From positions 1 through 64,000 of the forward strand of contig JANMNO010000071.1 of NCBI GenBank assembly GCA_031374115.1: DNA of 64,000 nucleotides, in the 5' to 3' direction. The notes under the pieces were generated by a model, which was given only the letters and a program-made list of their open reading frames with translations, had not been told where the DNA came from and made no database searches. Numbering within the stretch: position 1 is the first letter of the stretch; each line of letters begins with the position of its first letter. Made by a program: the position numbers and the translations under genes. Shown here piece after piece: positions 1 to 8,840 of the stretch. The DNA comes from JAKFWF01 sp031374115 (GTDB taxonomy: Bacteria; Pseudomonadota; Alphaproteobacteria; Rhizobiales; Hyphomicrobiaceae).

Positions 1-71
1 TTATAGACAGGGCGATTGTCGACGAATTGGCAAAGCAGGTGGAAGAAAAAAATCTGAAAGCCGATGGCTAA
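1..71 (+). CDS. 3' end of a gene cut by the window edge
   Basis: Reading the third frame from base 3 gives 22 codons ending DELAKQVEEKNLKADG and a TAA stop at 69-71. The codons look like normal coding sequence for this genome, and the helical charged tail is typical of a soluble protein C-terminus. The gene converges on the small membrane protein that ends at base 75, leaving only three bases between the two stops. The family cannot be identified from so little sequence. Confidence 0.5.
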   Translation, partial: IDRAIVDELAKQVEEKNLKADG

Positions 72-74
72 AAT

Positions 75-365
75 TCAGCGTGGCAGCCGAGGGCGGACTA
101 CGAAGTATCCTACGCACGCCCAGATCGCGCCCATCAGCAAAAGCGCTATGAAAATACCTCCGGCAGCGCGTTCATGGCCGAGACTGATCCCGAGCGGTAG
201 CTTTGCCAATAGGCCGACCAATGCCATGCCGGCGATCGCCGCCATCAGTGCAGCGATCGGTATTTTTTGCGGTTGATCGGCTTTAGCACCTATATAGAGA
301 CCTGCCATCGCGGTGGCAGGGTTGAGCAGTGCATAAAGTGCGATCAGTTGTAGAGCAGCGGTCAT
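75..365 (-). CDS. small integral membrane protein, unknown function
   Basis: A 96-residue protein starting MTAALQLIAL. An upstream in-frame ATG at 419 would add 18 polar residues and is less likely, because the shorter start places a hydrophobic helix right at the N-terminus. Three hydrophobic stretches are visible: about residues 4-25, 33-51 and 65-87. They are separated by short charged loops (KADQPQK, GHERA) and followed by a basic C-terminus (VRPRLPR). No catalytic motif is visible and I do not recognise the family. The gene lies downstream of, and in the same direction as, the catabolic cluster. About 150 bases separate it from that cluster, so co-transcription is uncertain. Confidence 0.6.
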   Translation of the reverse strand: MTAALQLIALYALLNPATAMAGLYIGAKADQPQKIPIAALMAAIAGMALVGLLAKLPLGISLGHERAAGGIFIALLLMGAIWACVGYFVVRPRLPR

Positions 366-452
366 CGGAACCTCTAAATCAAGATAGCGTCTGTCGAGTG
401 AGCAACGAACCGCTGGCAATTACAACCTCATTCAAGATCGGTTGGGCGGGGA

Positions 453-472
453 GCGAACCTCCCCGTCAATGC
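453..472. other. GC-rich hairpin between the small membrane gene and the amidase-like gene
   Basis: CGGGGAG and CTCCCCG arms flank a five-base loop, 47 bases beyond the stop of the dimethylformamidase-like gene. No run of T follows on either strand, so it is at best a weak or factor-dependent terminator, or an mRNA-stabilising hairpin. I see nothing else in the 366-518 gap. Confidence 0.35.
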
Positions 473-518
473 CCGTGCGGGAATGCCCGCAATCCGTACA
501 CCAATGTTTATCTGCCCA

Positions 519-2780
519 TCACGCGGGTGCCTTGAACGGTGTGGGATCGAGGAAGCGTCGAACGACGTTGTCGAGCAACCGCGAGATGTTGTTGTCGAAG
601 TTGGCATGCGGCAGCGAGCCACAAAACGTGATCGATCCGGTCGAGAAAACGGCGCCGCCCTTGGGCGTCTCGAAGAACGTCATGTCGGCACGGATCAGCT
701 CTTTTGCGGGACGGCCCGGCAGCGTGACCAGATGCGTCAACTGCTCTTCCGGAACCAGCACCCAAGGCGCATCCGGCGGATGTTTCTCAGAACGAGCAAT
801 GACGATGGCATGGCGCGGCGTGCCAAGCTTTTTGTCCGTCCGGTCTAGCTCGAACCCGGCGGCGCCATGTCCCGACAATCCGAAGTCGCCGATTAACTCA
901 TCCGTAATTCCTTCGAACATCCACGCGACCCGCGTATCCTTAGCCTCTGGCAGCACGCGATAGTACGAGCCGACGAAATTGCCCTGCGCCGTGAAACCCA
1001 CCCCAGCGAGCTTCTGTGGGGGCCGGCCGTTGCGCCGCCACAAGCCACCATACTGGCCATCGAATTGGTTGTAATATTCGCCGGGATCAGCGGCCCAAGC
1101 GCGGATGCCACCCTCACCGCGGCGAATTTCCACTACGCCCGGCCTTTCAGGCGACAGCGCGATTTTCCAATAGAAGCCATTGCCGCCGAGATAGCAGAAC
1201 CGTCCACCCTCGTCGCGATAGGTCGTAAGTGCGTCGAGCATTTCGCGGGTGTGATACTCGGGGTGCGTTCCTGTCAACAGAATGGGATAGTGCTTCAGCA
1301 GATCGTATCCCTCGTGATGCAGCTCCCAATCGGTAATGATGTCGTAGTCGATGCCCTTGTGTTCCAGCCATGCCGTCAAATGCGTGTCGGGCTGATAATG
1401 CCGTGCGCCGGAGCCTCGGATTTCGGGGTACGGATAGGTGATGTAGCCGATGCGAATGTTGAGCATCGGGCGGTGCCAACTCGCGATTGAAATACCACTG
1501 CCGTCGGCGTGGTAGTTATACGTCGAAAGTCCAAACTCGGTGTTGTCGCCGGGGTGATACGGGTAGCCGCCCCAAGCTTTGGTCTGCGCATGCCAATCGG
1601 CGACCCATTTCGGATCAGATTGCCACTCAGGTCGCAGATGGTTGCCGTAAACTGTGTACGTAAACGTCGACACCAACACGGCAACCTTCGCTGATGGCTT
1701 GCCCTTCGGTGGGACCACGAAGAAAGGAATGTTGTCGCGGACGCTGCCTGCTTCCAGGATCAGCGCGTAGTTGCCCGATCGCAACCCAACCGGTACCACC
1801 CATTCATGCGTCGCCGGCCACAGGCAATCCTCGATATCATCGTCGTGAAAATGGATCGCGCCGTATTGGGCCGACGCTTGCGTCCACCGCATCTCCTCGC
1901 CCGTCCAATTCGACCCGGTGACTGCGCGCGTCGGGCAGTTGATCAATTGCCCGTGCAGCCCGTTGGGACCGATATCCAAGATCTGGCTCGATTGAATTTC
2001 CTTGGCGAAGTTCCACGCTGCGATCAGCTGCGAGCGAAGCCAATCGGACGGCTTTGTATCAAGATCATTCGGCTGCAGCGCAGCCTTGAAGATCATAGGC
2101 TTTTCAATGCGGCCGTTGAAGTTGCTTAAAGGCGAGCCCGGCGCGATCCCCAGACCGCCACCAATGCGAATGTCGCTGTTGGCGCTGATCGTTACCGGTG
2201 CCGGCACTGTGTTGGCCATTACGGTGGGGGGTAATTGGCTTTCGATCGAAATTTGGGTGAGTTCGAGGCGGTGCGCATCCGCATCATAGCTGCAAACGAC
2301 TCGATACCAGCGCTCTGGCTCGACATCACCCGTTGTGAGGACGAAGGGGGAGTTGGCACCCTGCCCCAGGCCGGTCGAGAAGCAAATCCCGGTAGGGCTT
2401 TTGGCAACTGATAGCGTCACGCATTGTATCGCAATGCCCGGTTCGCCGATCGACAGGATGCAGCCGGGGAAGCCCTTGCCGCCAATCCAAACGGTAGCGA
2501 ATATCGAGAACGACTTCATATCCTGGAGGGCTGAGGCGGCATCGGGTACGACGGCGTAACTTCCACGCGGCACGTTTTGCGTCTTCGGAGCCACCAACTG
2601 TTTCGGATCAGCGTCGATCGGCTCGAGCTTAAGACCCGGTCCAGCCGGGTTGGCATCAGCGCAGATCACGCGAACGAAACGCGCGGTTACCGGTTCGGCC
2701 AACTGCGAGGCGACGTGAAACCGGATTGTCTCGCCAGGTCGAACGGAGAGCTTATCGGCATAACCAGCGAGTGGTGACAT
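519..2780 (-). CDS. N,N-dimethylformamidase large (beta) subunit-like protein with LamG-type domain
   Basis: A 753-residue soluble protein matching the layout of the dimethylformamidase large subunit (DmfA2). It has an N-terminal beta-rich region, a LamG/concanavalin-like domain (about 80-235), and a large C-terminal catalytic region with family-type motifs FGLSTYNYHADGSG (417-430), TGTHPEY (503-509) and YLGGNGFYW (530-538). Known DMFase uses a mononuclear iron held by two tyrosines and a glutamate. Several conserved-looking Tyr and Glu residues are present (Y421, Y462, Y509, Y537, E508, E556), but I cannot assign ligands without an alignment. No small-subunit gene (DmfA1, about 130 aa) is beside it, so the substrate may be another amide. 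It is the last gene of a five-gene leftward run, 13 bases after the SDR. Family confident, substrate unknown. Confidence 0.85.
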   Translation of the reverse strand: MSPLAGYADKLSVRPGETIRFHVASQLAEPVTARFVRVICADANPAGPGLKLEPIDADPKQLVAPKTQNVPRGSYAVVPDAASALQDMKSFSIFATVWIGGKGFPGCILSIGEPGIAIQCVTLSVAKSPTGICFSTGLGQGANSPFVLTTGDVEPERWYRVVCSYDADAHRLELTQISIESQLPPTVMANTVPAPVTISANSDIRIGGGLGIAPGSPLSNFNGRIEKPMIFKAALQPNDLDTKPSDWLRSQLIAAWNFAKEIQSSQILDIGPNGLHGQLINCPTRAVTGSNWTGEEMRWTQASAQYGAIHFHDDDIEDCLWPATHEWVVPVGLRSGNYALILEAGSVRDNIPFFVVPPKGKPSAKVAVLVSTFTYTVYGNHLRPEWQSDPKWVADWHAQTKAWGGYPYHPGDNTEFGLSTYNYHADGSGISIASWHRPMLNIRIGYITYPYPEIRGSGARHYQPDTHLTAWLEHKGIDYDIITDWELHHEGYDLLKHYPILLTGTHPEYHTREMLDALTTYRDEGGRFCYLGGNGFYWKIALSPERPGVVEIRRGEGGIRAWAADPGEYYNQFDGQYGGLWRRNGRPPQKLAGVGFTAQGNFVGSYYRVLPEAKDTRVAWMFEGITDELIGDFGLSGHGAAGFELDRTDKKLGTPRHAIVIARSEKHPPDAPWVLVPEEQLTHLVTLPGRPAKELIRADMTFFETPKGGAVFSTGSITFCGSLPHANFDNNISRLLDNVVRRFLDPTPFKAPA

Positions 2781-2793
2781 CGATGCCTGTTCC

Positions 2794-3555
2794 TCAGTTT
2801 GCCAGCCAACCGCCGTCGACCACCAAGGTCGTGCCGGTGGAGAAACTGGACGCGTCGCTTGCTAAGTAAAGTGCTGCTTCAGCCACCTCCTCCGGTTTGC
2901 CGAAGCGCTGCATGGCGTGACGAACGCGGGAGCCTTCCTTCGCTGCTGCCGGATCGGGCCGACGGCCGAAGCCACGTGCCAGAAGGGGCGTCTCGACTGC
3001 TCCCGGTGCGAGCGCATTCACGCGTATACCGTCTGCCGCGTAGTCCAACGCCATCGTTCGGGTAAGGCTGAGGATCGCACCCTTGGCGGCAATATAAGCC
3101 GATGATGAGCGCCCACCGGCGATCGCCAGCTGCGACCCGACAGTGATGATCGAGCCCTTCTTTTGCGCCTGCATCGCCGGGATCACCGCGCGCGACCACA
3201 GCCACGTGCCACCGATATTGACGTTGATGACGGCATCCCAATCCTCAGGTTCGGTCGTCGTCACTGTTCCGCCGCATGAAAATCCGGCGGCTGTCATGAG
3301 GACGTCGATTCGCCCCCAGGCACTGAGGATCGATTGCGCATCTGCCTCCGCCGTGCCCACCTTGCCGACATCACCGATACGCGACATCGCGCTGCCACCG
3401 CCCGTTGTGATGAGCCGCACCGTCTCGGCTGCACCCGCTTCGTCGCGATCGACAATGGCAACGCTGGCACCCTCTTTTGCGAACAACAAGGCAGTTGCCC
3501 GCCCGATGCCGGACGCACCGCCAGTAATGACTGCAACACGTTCATCGAGCTTCAT
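2794..3555 (-). CDS. SDR family oxidoreductase (catabolic cluster)
   Basis: Classical NAD(P)-dependent short-chain dehydrogenase of 253 residues, starting MKLDERVAVITGGASGIG. The cofactor loop TGGASGIG is at 11-18, catalytic Ser141, and YIAAK with Tyr154/Lys158. The C-terminal STGTTLVVDGG is typical of the family. The usual NNAG motif reads TAAG at 88-91, a modest departure. D36 after beta-2 (VAIVDRDE) suggests NAD rather than NADP. The start was chosen because its ATG overlaps the upstream stop as ATGA (3552-3555); the longer frame to 3591 would run into the upstream gene. It probably oxidises a hydroxyl intermediate of the cluster's pathway; the substrate is unknown. Confidence 0.88.
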   Translation of the reverse strand: MKLDERVAVITGGASGIGRATALLFAKEGASVAIVDRDEAGAAETVRLITTGGGSAMSRIGDVGKVGTAEADAQSILSAWGRIDVLMTAAGFSCGGTVTTTEPEDWDAVINVNIGGTWLWSRAVIPAMQAQKKGSIITVGSQLAIAGGRSSSAYIAAKGAILSLTRTMALDYAADGIRVNALAPGAVETPLLARGFGRRPDPAAAKEGSRVRHAMQRFGKPEEVAEAALYLASDASSFSTGTTLVVDGGWLAN

Positions 3556-4541
3556 GAGCGCGCCTCCAGGCTTTTCCAGTGTGACTTCCACCAGGCATCA
3601 TACCTTGAGACCGACTGCGCCAGCGACGTGCTGGCACTCCAGCCTAGATCGTCAGCGATACGTGCAGCCGAGAGCGGCGCACGATCGGAAGGAGCATGCG
3701 GATCGACATTCGGCGTCTCATTCGATGTCGCGAGACGGCAGACGAATCCTGGGCGGAGTTCGGCCAACTCGTTGCCCCAATCGAGGATGCTCCAAGTTTG
3801 CCCTGGCGCGACGTTGTAAACGCGATGCTTCGGCGACTTGGCGTCGAGCACGGTGATGACGCCCTCGGCCATATCGGGAGCGTACGTCCAGTCGCGATTG
3901 ATGGGCCTGGGCAACAGCGCGGTCATGCCGCGCTCTGCTGCCAACATCACCTGCAAATGCGGCGACAGCGTATCGCGCAAGCCGGTGGCATACTCCCACG
4001 GCCCGAAAACGGAGCAAAGCCGTACACTGATCACATCGAGATCCCATAGACTGCCGAGACGTTCCCCGACACGCTCGGTCGCAAACTTGCTGATGGCGTA
4101 GAGCGTCTGCGGATCCGCTACCGTGGTCTCCTCCAGCAGCGGAAATCGATCACCGGCTGCGCCATAGGCTGCTACCGACGAAAGGTTCACGACGCGTCGC
4201 ACACCGGCCGCTTTTGCCTGCCGCAAAATGGGTATCAGTGACATCAGGTTGGTATTGAGCACCAGTTCCGGCTCGGCTGCATCGCGCGCCGCATTTGCGG
4301 TGACAGCCGTACCGAAGATCACGCCATCGGTACCGGGCTTGATCGTCCGCTCGATCGCGACAGCATCTGTAACATCGCCACGCACCGCTTCGAGTTTGCC
4401 GGGATGAAGCTTGAACGCAGCGACCGCCGCCGCTGGAACTTCAGCGCGATCGAACACCACGACATCGCGGCCACGCTTGAGCAACGCCTCTGTTAAGTTA
4501 AGACCGGCAAATCCCGCTCCTCCGAAGATGACCGTTTTCAA
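3552..4541 (-). CDS. NAD-dependent epimerase/dehydratase family protein
   Basis: An extended SDR of 329 residues. The glycine motif GGAGFAG is at 7-13, acidic D31 binds the NAD ribose, and D56 sits in RGDVTD. The catalytic SSVAAYG region is near 121-127 and YAISK at 148-152 (Tyr148/Lys152). The C-terminal half holds an NRDWTYAPDMAEGV segment, typical of nucleotide-sugar-epimerase-like proteins that are often found in catabolic clusters. Both ends are coupled by 4-base ATGA overlaps to its neighbours, so it is almost certainly translated with them. The substrate cannot be told from sequence. There are no sugar-nucleotide genes nearby, which argues for a role in catabolism rather than polysaccharide synthesis. 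Confidence 0.85.
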   Translation of the reverse strand: MKTVIFGGAGFAGLNLTEALLKRGRDVVVFDRAEVPAAAVAAFKLHPGKLEAVRGDVTDAVAIERTIKPGTDGVIFGTAVTANAARDAAEPELVLNTNLMSLIPILRQAKAAGVRRVVNLSSVAAYGAAGDRFPLLEETTVADPQTLYAISKFATERVGERLGSLWDLDVISVRLCSVFGPWEYATGLRDTLSPHLQVMLAAERGMTALLPRPINRDWTYAPDMAEGVITVLDAKSPKHRVYNVAPGQTWSILDWGNELAELRPGFVCRLATSNETPNVDPHAPSDRAPLSAARIADDLGWSASTSLAQSVSRYDAWWKSHWKSLEARS

Positions 4542-5494
4542 TTGCTCGACCTCGCGAACGGTTTTTGCCGGCGCTTGAAGGCTGCCAGTGCTGCCAGTTG
4601 CTCGTCGCGCCAGCGAGATTTCGCCGCGTGCTGCTCGCCAGGCTTTGCCCCCGCGCCCCAGCCGGCGACGATCTTATCGGTGGCTGACTTTTCGTAGACG
4701 ACGGGTTTTGCCGGGTCGGCCGCGAGGCGCTTGTAGAAACCGGTGTAGCGATCGCAGTAGTCGGCGATGCCGCCGGGCGCATTCAAATCGATCGTCTCGA
4801 ACGGTCCCATGAACGACCACCGCAGCCCAAGGCCGTGCGCGATTGTCTTGTCCAGATCCTCGGCGCTGACGTACCCGTCCTCGACGAGCCGGAATGCTTC
4901 GGCGAGCAACGCCCCCTGCAATCGGTTGAGAATAAAGCCCTCGACTTCGCGCGTCATTGTGATCGGGACCTGACCGATCTCCTCGTAGATGCGGTGTGCG
5001 GTCGCCATTGTCTCAGGCGACGTCCACGGCGATGGGCAAAGCTCGACGATCGGAACCAGATGCGGCGGGTTCACCGGATGCGCAACCAGGCAGCGCGCAC
5101 GCCCCTTCAACCCCTCGGTGTACTTCGATGCGACAATCGCCGACGACGATGACGCGAGGATCGCGTGCGCCGGAGCTGTCACATCAAGCGCGCCGAACAG
5201 GGCGATCTTGGCGTCGACCGTTTCTGGCCCGCACTCCTGTACAAGATCGGCGCCATGCGCGGCCTCGGCGAGCGTTGCCACAACCTTGATGCGCTCCAGC
5301 GCCGCTGTCACATCATCGACGAGGCCGTGACGCGCTTGATCAGCGAGAGCTTGTTCGATCAGCCCGAGAGCGGCCGACCTGGCAGGTCCGCTCGTATCGG
5401 TGATCGCGACGTTCCACCCGGCCCGCGCGAATACCATCGCCCACGCCCGGCCAATCAAGCCCGTCCCAATAACTGCGCATGTCGGCATTCTCAT
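4538..5494 (-). CDS. 3-hydroxyacyl-CoA dehydrogenase-like NAD-dependent dehydrogenase (L-carnitine/L-gulonate dehydrogenase type)
   Basis: A 318-residue protein with an N-terminal Rossmann domain (VIGTGLIGRAWA at 8-19) and an all-alpha C-terminal domain beginning around 185 (EVEGFILNRLQGALL). The catalytic histidine lies in AHPVNPPH (His139), the motif shared by short 3-hydroxyacyl-CoA dehydrogenases, L-carnitine dehydrogenase and lambda-crystallin/L-gulonate 3-dehydrogenase. At this length, without a thioesterase domain, it resembles the carnitine/gulonate group acting on free hydroxy acids rather than CoA esters. It overlaps the epimerase by ATGA at 4538-4541 and lies 23 bases after the class V PLP gene. 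The exact substrate is open. Confidence 0.85.
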   Translation of the reverse strand: MRMPTCAVIGTGLIGRAWAMVFARAGWNVAITDTSGPARSAALGLIEQALADQARHGLVDDVTAALERIKVVATLAEAAHGADLVQECGPETVDAKIALFGALDVTAPAHAILASSSSAIVASKYTEGLKGRARCLVAHPVNPPHLVPIVELCPSPWTSPETMATAHRIYEEIGQVPITMTREVEGFILNRLQGALLAEAFRLVEDGYVSAEDLDKTIAHGLGLRWSFMGPFETIDLNAPGGIADYCDRYTGFYKRLAADPAKPVVYEKSATDKIVAGWGAGAKPGEQHAAKSRWRDEQLAALAAFKRRQKPFARSSN

Positions 5495-5517
5495 ATCTCC
5501 GATACACTGTTGTAAGT

Positions 5518-6666
5518 TCAGCCAGCATGCCGCTGCAACGCGGCAACCAGCCTGTCGGCATCTACCTCGTCATTGTAGGCATGGGGCGCGATCCGCATCC
5601 GGCCGAGGCGCGGCGCGACATAAATTTGATCCGCCGCTAGCGCCTTGATCAATCCATCGGAAACCCCGCCCTTGAAACCGATACTGAGGATGTGCGGCGC
5701 GCGGTTTTCAGGTTTTGGAATATCCAGGTCCAGTCCATACACGCCGTTGGCAATGCGGTTCGTCAGCATGGATAGTCGAGCAACGAGCGGCTCGGAGCCC
5801 CATGCCGCCACCAACTCCATGCCGATAGAGGCCATCTCCATCGAGATGAAATGATCGCGCTCGCCCATGTCGAAGCGGCGGGCGCTCGGTACGTAACGGG
5901 TGTCCGCGAGATAGACGTTGGCCTCGGCATTAACGCCCCGGCGCCCGTGAGCCGTTTGTTCCAGCGGCACTCCCTCTTGGTGACGCTTAGCGACGTACAT
6001 GAAGGCGCGGCCATACGGCCCAAGCGTCCACTTGTAGGTTGGAAACAATACGATGTCGGGATCAAGCGCCCTCACGTCGAGCGCCATGACGCCGACGCCG
6101 TGCGTCGCGTCGATCAGGAACTTGGCATCCTGCTTGCGAAGGCTTGCCGCGACCTTCGCAAGATCGATCAAGCCACCATCCGACCAGTGTATCCAAGAGA
6201 TCGACGCTAGTGCGACCGGTGCCGCCCCGGGGCGCTCGATTGCCGCGAGAACCGCCGTCGTCCAATCGCCATCGAGCGGCACCGCGATGGTATCGATCGT
6301 ATAGCCACCGGCTTCAGCGCGCGTTTGCCATTCAAGAACCGGCGACGAATGGTCATCTTGCAGCACAAGCACCCTTGCACCTTTTGGCACTGAAAGGATC
6401 TTTGCCGCGGCTGCAACGCCATAGCCGATAGATGAGATCAGAGCGACGTCCTCGGGATCGGCACCGATCAGGCCGCTGGCTGCCCGACGGGCCCGCTCGT
6501 TTTGGTCATCGGCGAAGGCCCGATCGAGCTTCCATGGCGTGCCTTTACGCGCAACGGCTGCCCGGCCCGCCTCCTGTGTTGCCAGCGGCAACGGGCTCCA
6601 GCCGGCTGCGTTGAAATAGGAAACCTCGCGGGGCATAGCGAACAGACCGCGTTGGGAACCGAGCAT
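5518..6666 (-). CDS. class V aminotransferase-fold PLP-dependent enzyme
   Basis: A 382-residue fold-type I PLP enzyme of the class V group (cysteine desulfurase, isopenicillin-N epimerase, kynureninase relatives). The cofactor-binding Asp186 and His189 lie in DATHGVG, and the Schiff-base lysine is probably Lys212 in LFPTYKWTLGP. There is no active-site loop cysteine placed as in desulfurases, so lyase, transaminase or epimerase chemistry is more likely. It is the first gene of the leftward arm of the cluster. The 156-base divergent spacer to the M19 gene (6667-6822) must hold both promoters; I see no convincing -35/-10 pair there. Confidence 0.85.
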   Translation of the reverse strand: MLGSQRGLFAMPREVSYFNAAGWSPLPLATQEAGRAAVARKGTPWKLDRAFADDQNERARRAASGLIGADPEDVALISSIGYGVAAAAKILSVPKGARVLVLQDDHSSPVLEWQTRAEAGGYTIDTIAVPLDGDWTTAVLAAIERPGAAPVALASISWIHWSDGGLIDLAKVAASLRKQDAKFLIDATHGVGVMALDVRALDPDIVLFPTYKWTLGPYGRAFMYVAKRHQEGVPLEQTAHGRRGVNAEANVYLADTRYVPSARRFDMGERDHFISMEMASIGMELVAAWGSEPLVARLSMLTNRIANGVYGLDLDIPKPENRAPHILSIGFKGGVSDGLIKALAADQIYVAPRLGRMRIAPHAYNDEVDADRLVAALQRHAG

Positions 6667-6822
6667 GGCCGTGATCCTTCATTCGACGAACACTCAGCTT
6701 AGGCGGGTTCCGGGGGCCGAGCCAAGCACCGCCGCACGCGCAGGAGAAAACCGTCATTAGGGCTTGACGATTTGACCCGCCGCTGAGGACACTGCCGGTT
6801 CGGCAACTGGATGCGCTGACCA

Positions 6823-7797
6823 ATGATTATCGACGGTACTCAATATTGCAACTGGTCGCGGACGATCTTTGAGGAAATGCGGGCTGGTGGGGTGACGGCC
6901 GTCCATGTGACCATCGCCTATCACGAAGGTTTTCGCGGGATGGTGCAGGTGATCGCCGGCTGGAACCGGCGCTTCATCGAGCATGTCGATTTGATCGTCC
7001 AGGCGCGCACCGCTGCAGATATTGCAAGGGCGGCTGCGTCTGGTCGGACAGCGATTATCTTCGGCACCCAGAACCCATTGCCGATCGAAAGCGATCTGGG
7101 TTTGGTCGAGATCCTGCATACACTCGGCGTTCGGTTCATGCAGCTCAGCTACAACAATCAGTCTTTGCTATGTTCAGGCTGGCAGGAGCCGATCGATAGC
7201 GGCATCACCCGCTTTGGGCGTGAGGTGATCGCCGAAATGAACCGGCTCGGCATTGTCATCGACATGTCGCATTCGGGCGAGCGCTCGACTCTGGAGGCAA
7301 TCGACATTTCCGCACGGCCGATCACCGTCAGCCATGCCAACCCGTCGTGGTGGCGCGATACCAAGCGCAACAAATCCGACACAGTAATCCGCTTCCTGGC
7401 AAAACGCGGCGGCATGCTCGGATTTTCTCTTTACCCGCATCATCTAAAGAATGGTTCGTTATGTGCACTGGGCGACTTCACCGGCATGGTGCGTGATGTG
7501 GCGGATCGCATCGGCACGGACAATATCGGGATCGGTTCGGATCTGTGCCAGGATCAACCGGACGAGGTCGTACAGTGGATGCGCATGGGCCGTTGGACGT
7601 TTCCGGCAGCTCACAGTGCCGATGCGCAAGCGACGTTCCCAGAGCAGCCCAGCTGGTTCCGCGATAACCGGGATTTTACGAAGCTGGGCGCTGGTCTTGC
7701 CCAAGTTGGGTTTAGTAATAGCGAGGTCGCAGCCATTCTTGGGGAAAACTGGTTTCGCTTCATAAAGGCGTCGTTTGAACCTATGAAGCTCACTTAA
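6823..7797 (+). CDS. M19 (renal/membrane dipeptidase) family protein with altered metal site
   Basis: A 324-residue TIM-barrel amidohydrolase of peptidase family M19. The second-half metal/substrate motifs are intact: DMSHS (His150), VSHANP (His171), an Arg near 182, and GIGSD (Asp240). The N-terminal DGHND-type motif, which supplies a His and an Asp ligand in true dipeptidases, reads DGTQY at 4-8. The bridging-Glu segment reads FGTQN at 80-84. So the binuclear zinc site cannot be the standard one. It has no signal peptide and is cytoplasmic. It starts the rightward arm of the cluster, 17 bases before the Ldh gene. It may hydrolyse or isomerise a cyclic or N-acyl amino acid, or be non-hydrolytic. 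Confidence 0.85.
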   Translation: MIIDGTQYCNWSRTIFEEMRAGGVTAVHVTIAYHEGFRGMVQVIAGWNRRFIEHVDLIVQARTAADIARAAASGRTAIIFGTQNPLPIESDLGLVEILHTLGVRFMQLSYNNQSLLCSGWQEPIDSGITRFGREVIAEMNRLGIVIDMSHSGERSTLEAIDISARPITVSHANPSWWRDTKRNKSDTVIRFLAKRGGMLGFSLYPHHLKNGSLCALGDFTGMVRDVADRIGTDNIGIGSDLCQDQPDEVVQWMRMGRWTFPAAHSADAQATFPEQPSWFRDNRDFTKLGAGLAQVGFSNSEVAAILGENWFRFIKASFEPMKLT

Positions 7798-7814
7798 CGC
7801 GCGAAGGGACGAGC

Positions 7815-8840
7815 ATGGCTGATGCATCAACGGTGACGATGAGCGAAGCTGATATCGTAGCTCTTAGCACCCGCGCGCTCATGGCGCACGGCGCGAGCCA
7901 TTTGCAAGCCGACGCTCTCGCTCATGGAATTGCCGCGGCCGAAGCAGAGGGCTTACGCTCACACGGGCTTATGTACCTCGACATTTACTGCGGGCACCTC
8001 GATTGCGGCAAGGTGATCGGATCAGCCGTGCCGAAGGTGTCACGCCCGGCGCCAGGCGTCGTTCGCGTAGATGCCGGCAGCGGTTTCGCTCATGCTGCGA
8101 TCCTGGCGGGCCGAAAGGATCTGATTGAAGCAACGCGCATGCAAGGGATCGCAACGCTCAATATCCATAACTCTTACAACTGCGGCGTTCTCGGCTATCA
8201 CACCGGCGTCATTGCAGCACAAGGCTTGGTCGCACTTGGCTTTACCAATGCCCCAGCCTCGATCGCGCCCTGGGGAGCAAAGAAGCCGGTTCTCGGCACC
8301 AATCCCTGGTCTCTTGCGGTGCCCGATGGCAAAGGTGGTTCCGCCTTTGTGATCGACCAGAGTGCGAGTGTCGTCGCCAAGAGCGAAGTCATGAAGCGAG
8401 CCAAGACAGGCGAGGCGCTGCCGCCGGGATGGGCGTTCGATGCCGACGGTAAGCCGACCACCGACTCTGAGATCGCTCTCAAAGGCACGATGATGCCTTC
8501 GGGTGGCTATAAAGGCGTCGGCTCTGCCCTCCTTGTGGAAGTCATGGCGGCGTGCCTGTCGGGTGCTACACCCGGCATTGAAGCATCGACGTTCGGAACC
8601 AAGGCTGGTGGACCGCCGAGGACCGGCCAATGCTTCATCGCGATCAATCCCGATGCCACCTCTGGTGGCGAATTCGCGGCGCGGTTGGCAACGATCCTGA
8701 CGGCTTTGACGAATGAGGAAGGTGCCCGCTTGCCTGGGGCCAAGAAGGCAGCCGCCCGCGCCGCCTCCAGACACGATGGCATCCCGATCGATCGCGGACT
8801 ATACGATGTTGCGGTCACTCTTGCTGGAGCAAAGGTATGA
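7815..8840 (+). CDS. Ldh family oxidoreductase (malate/L-lactate dehydrogenase 2 family)
   Basis: A 341-residue member of the family that includes sulfolactate, ureidoglycolate and delta1-piperideine/pyrroline-2-carboxylate reductases. The N-terminal catalytic-type motif RSHGLMYL (about 53-60), the NAD(P) region PWGAKKPVLGTNPWSLAVP (about 152-170) and GGYKGVGSALLVE (about 235-247) are all present. The start is supported by a GAAGGGA Shine-Dalgarno just upstream. It overlaps the next gene by ATGA. Reduction of a cyclic imino acid or 2-oxo acid would fit beside an M19 protein and a PLP enzyme, but that is inference. Confidence 0.88.
   Translation: MADASTVTMSEADIVALSTRALMAHGASHLQADALAHGIAAAEAEGLRSHGLMYLDIYCGHLDCGKVIGSAVPKVSRPAPGVVRVDAGSGFAHAAILAGRKDLIEATRMQGIATLNIHNSYNCGVLGYHTGVIAAQGLVALGFTNAPASIAPWGAKKPVLGTNPWSLAVPDGKGGSAFVIDQSASVVAKSEVMKRAKTGEALPPGWAFDADGKPTTDSEIALKGTMMPSGGYKGVGSALLVEVMAACLSGATPGIEASTFGTKAGGPPRTGQCFIAINPDATSGGEFAARLATILTALTNEEGARLPGAKKAAARAASRHDGIPIDRGLYDVAVTLAGAKV

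Noticed and set aside
442..963. Plus-strand 173-codon frame overlapping the end of the DMFase-like gene
   Set aside because: No start signal and no domain; codon use fits the opposite strand.
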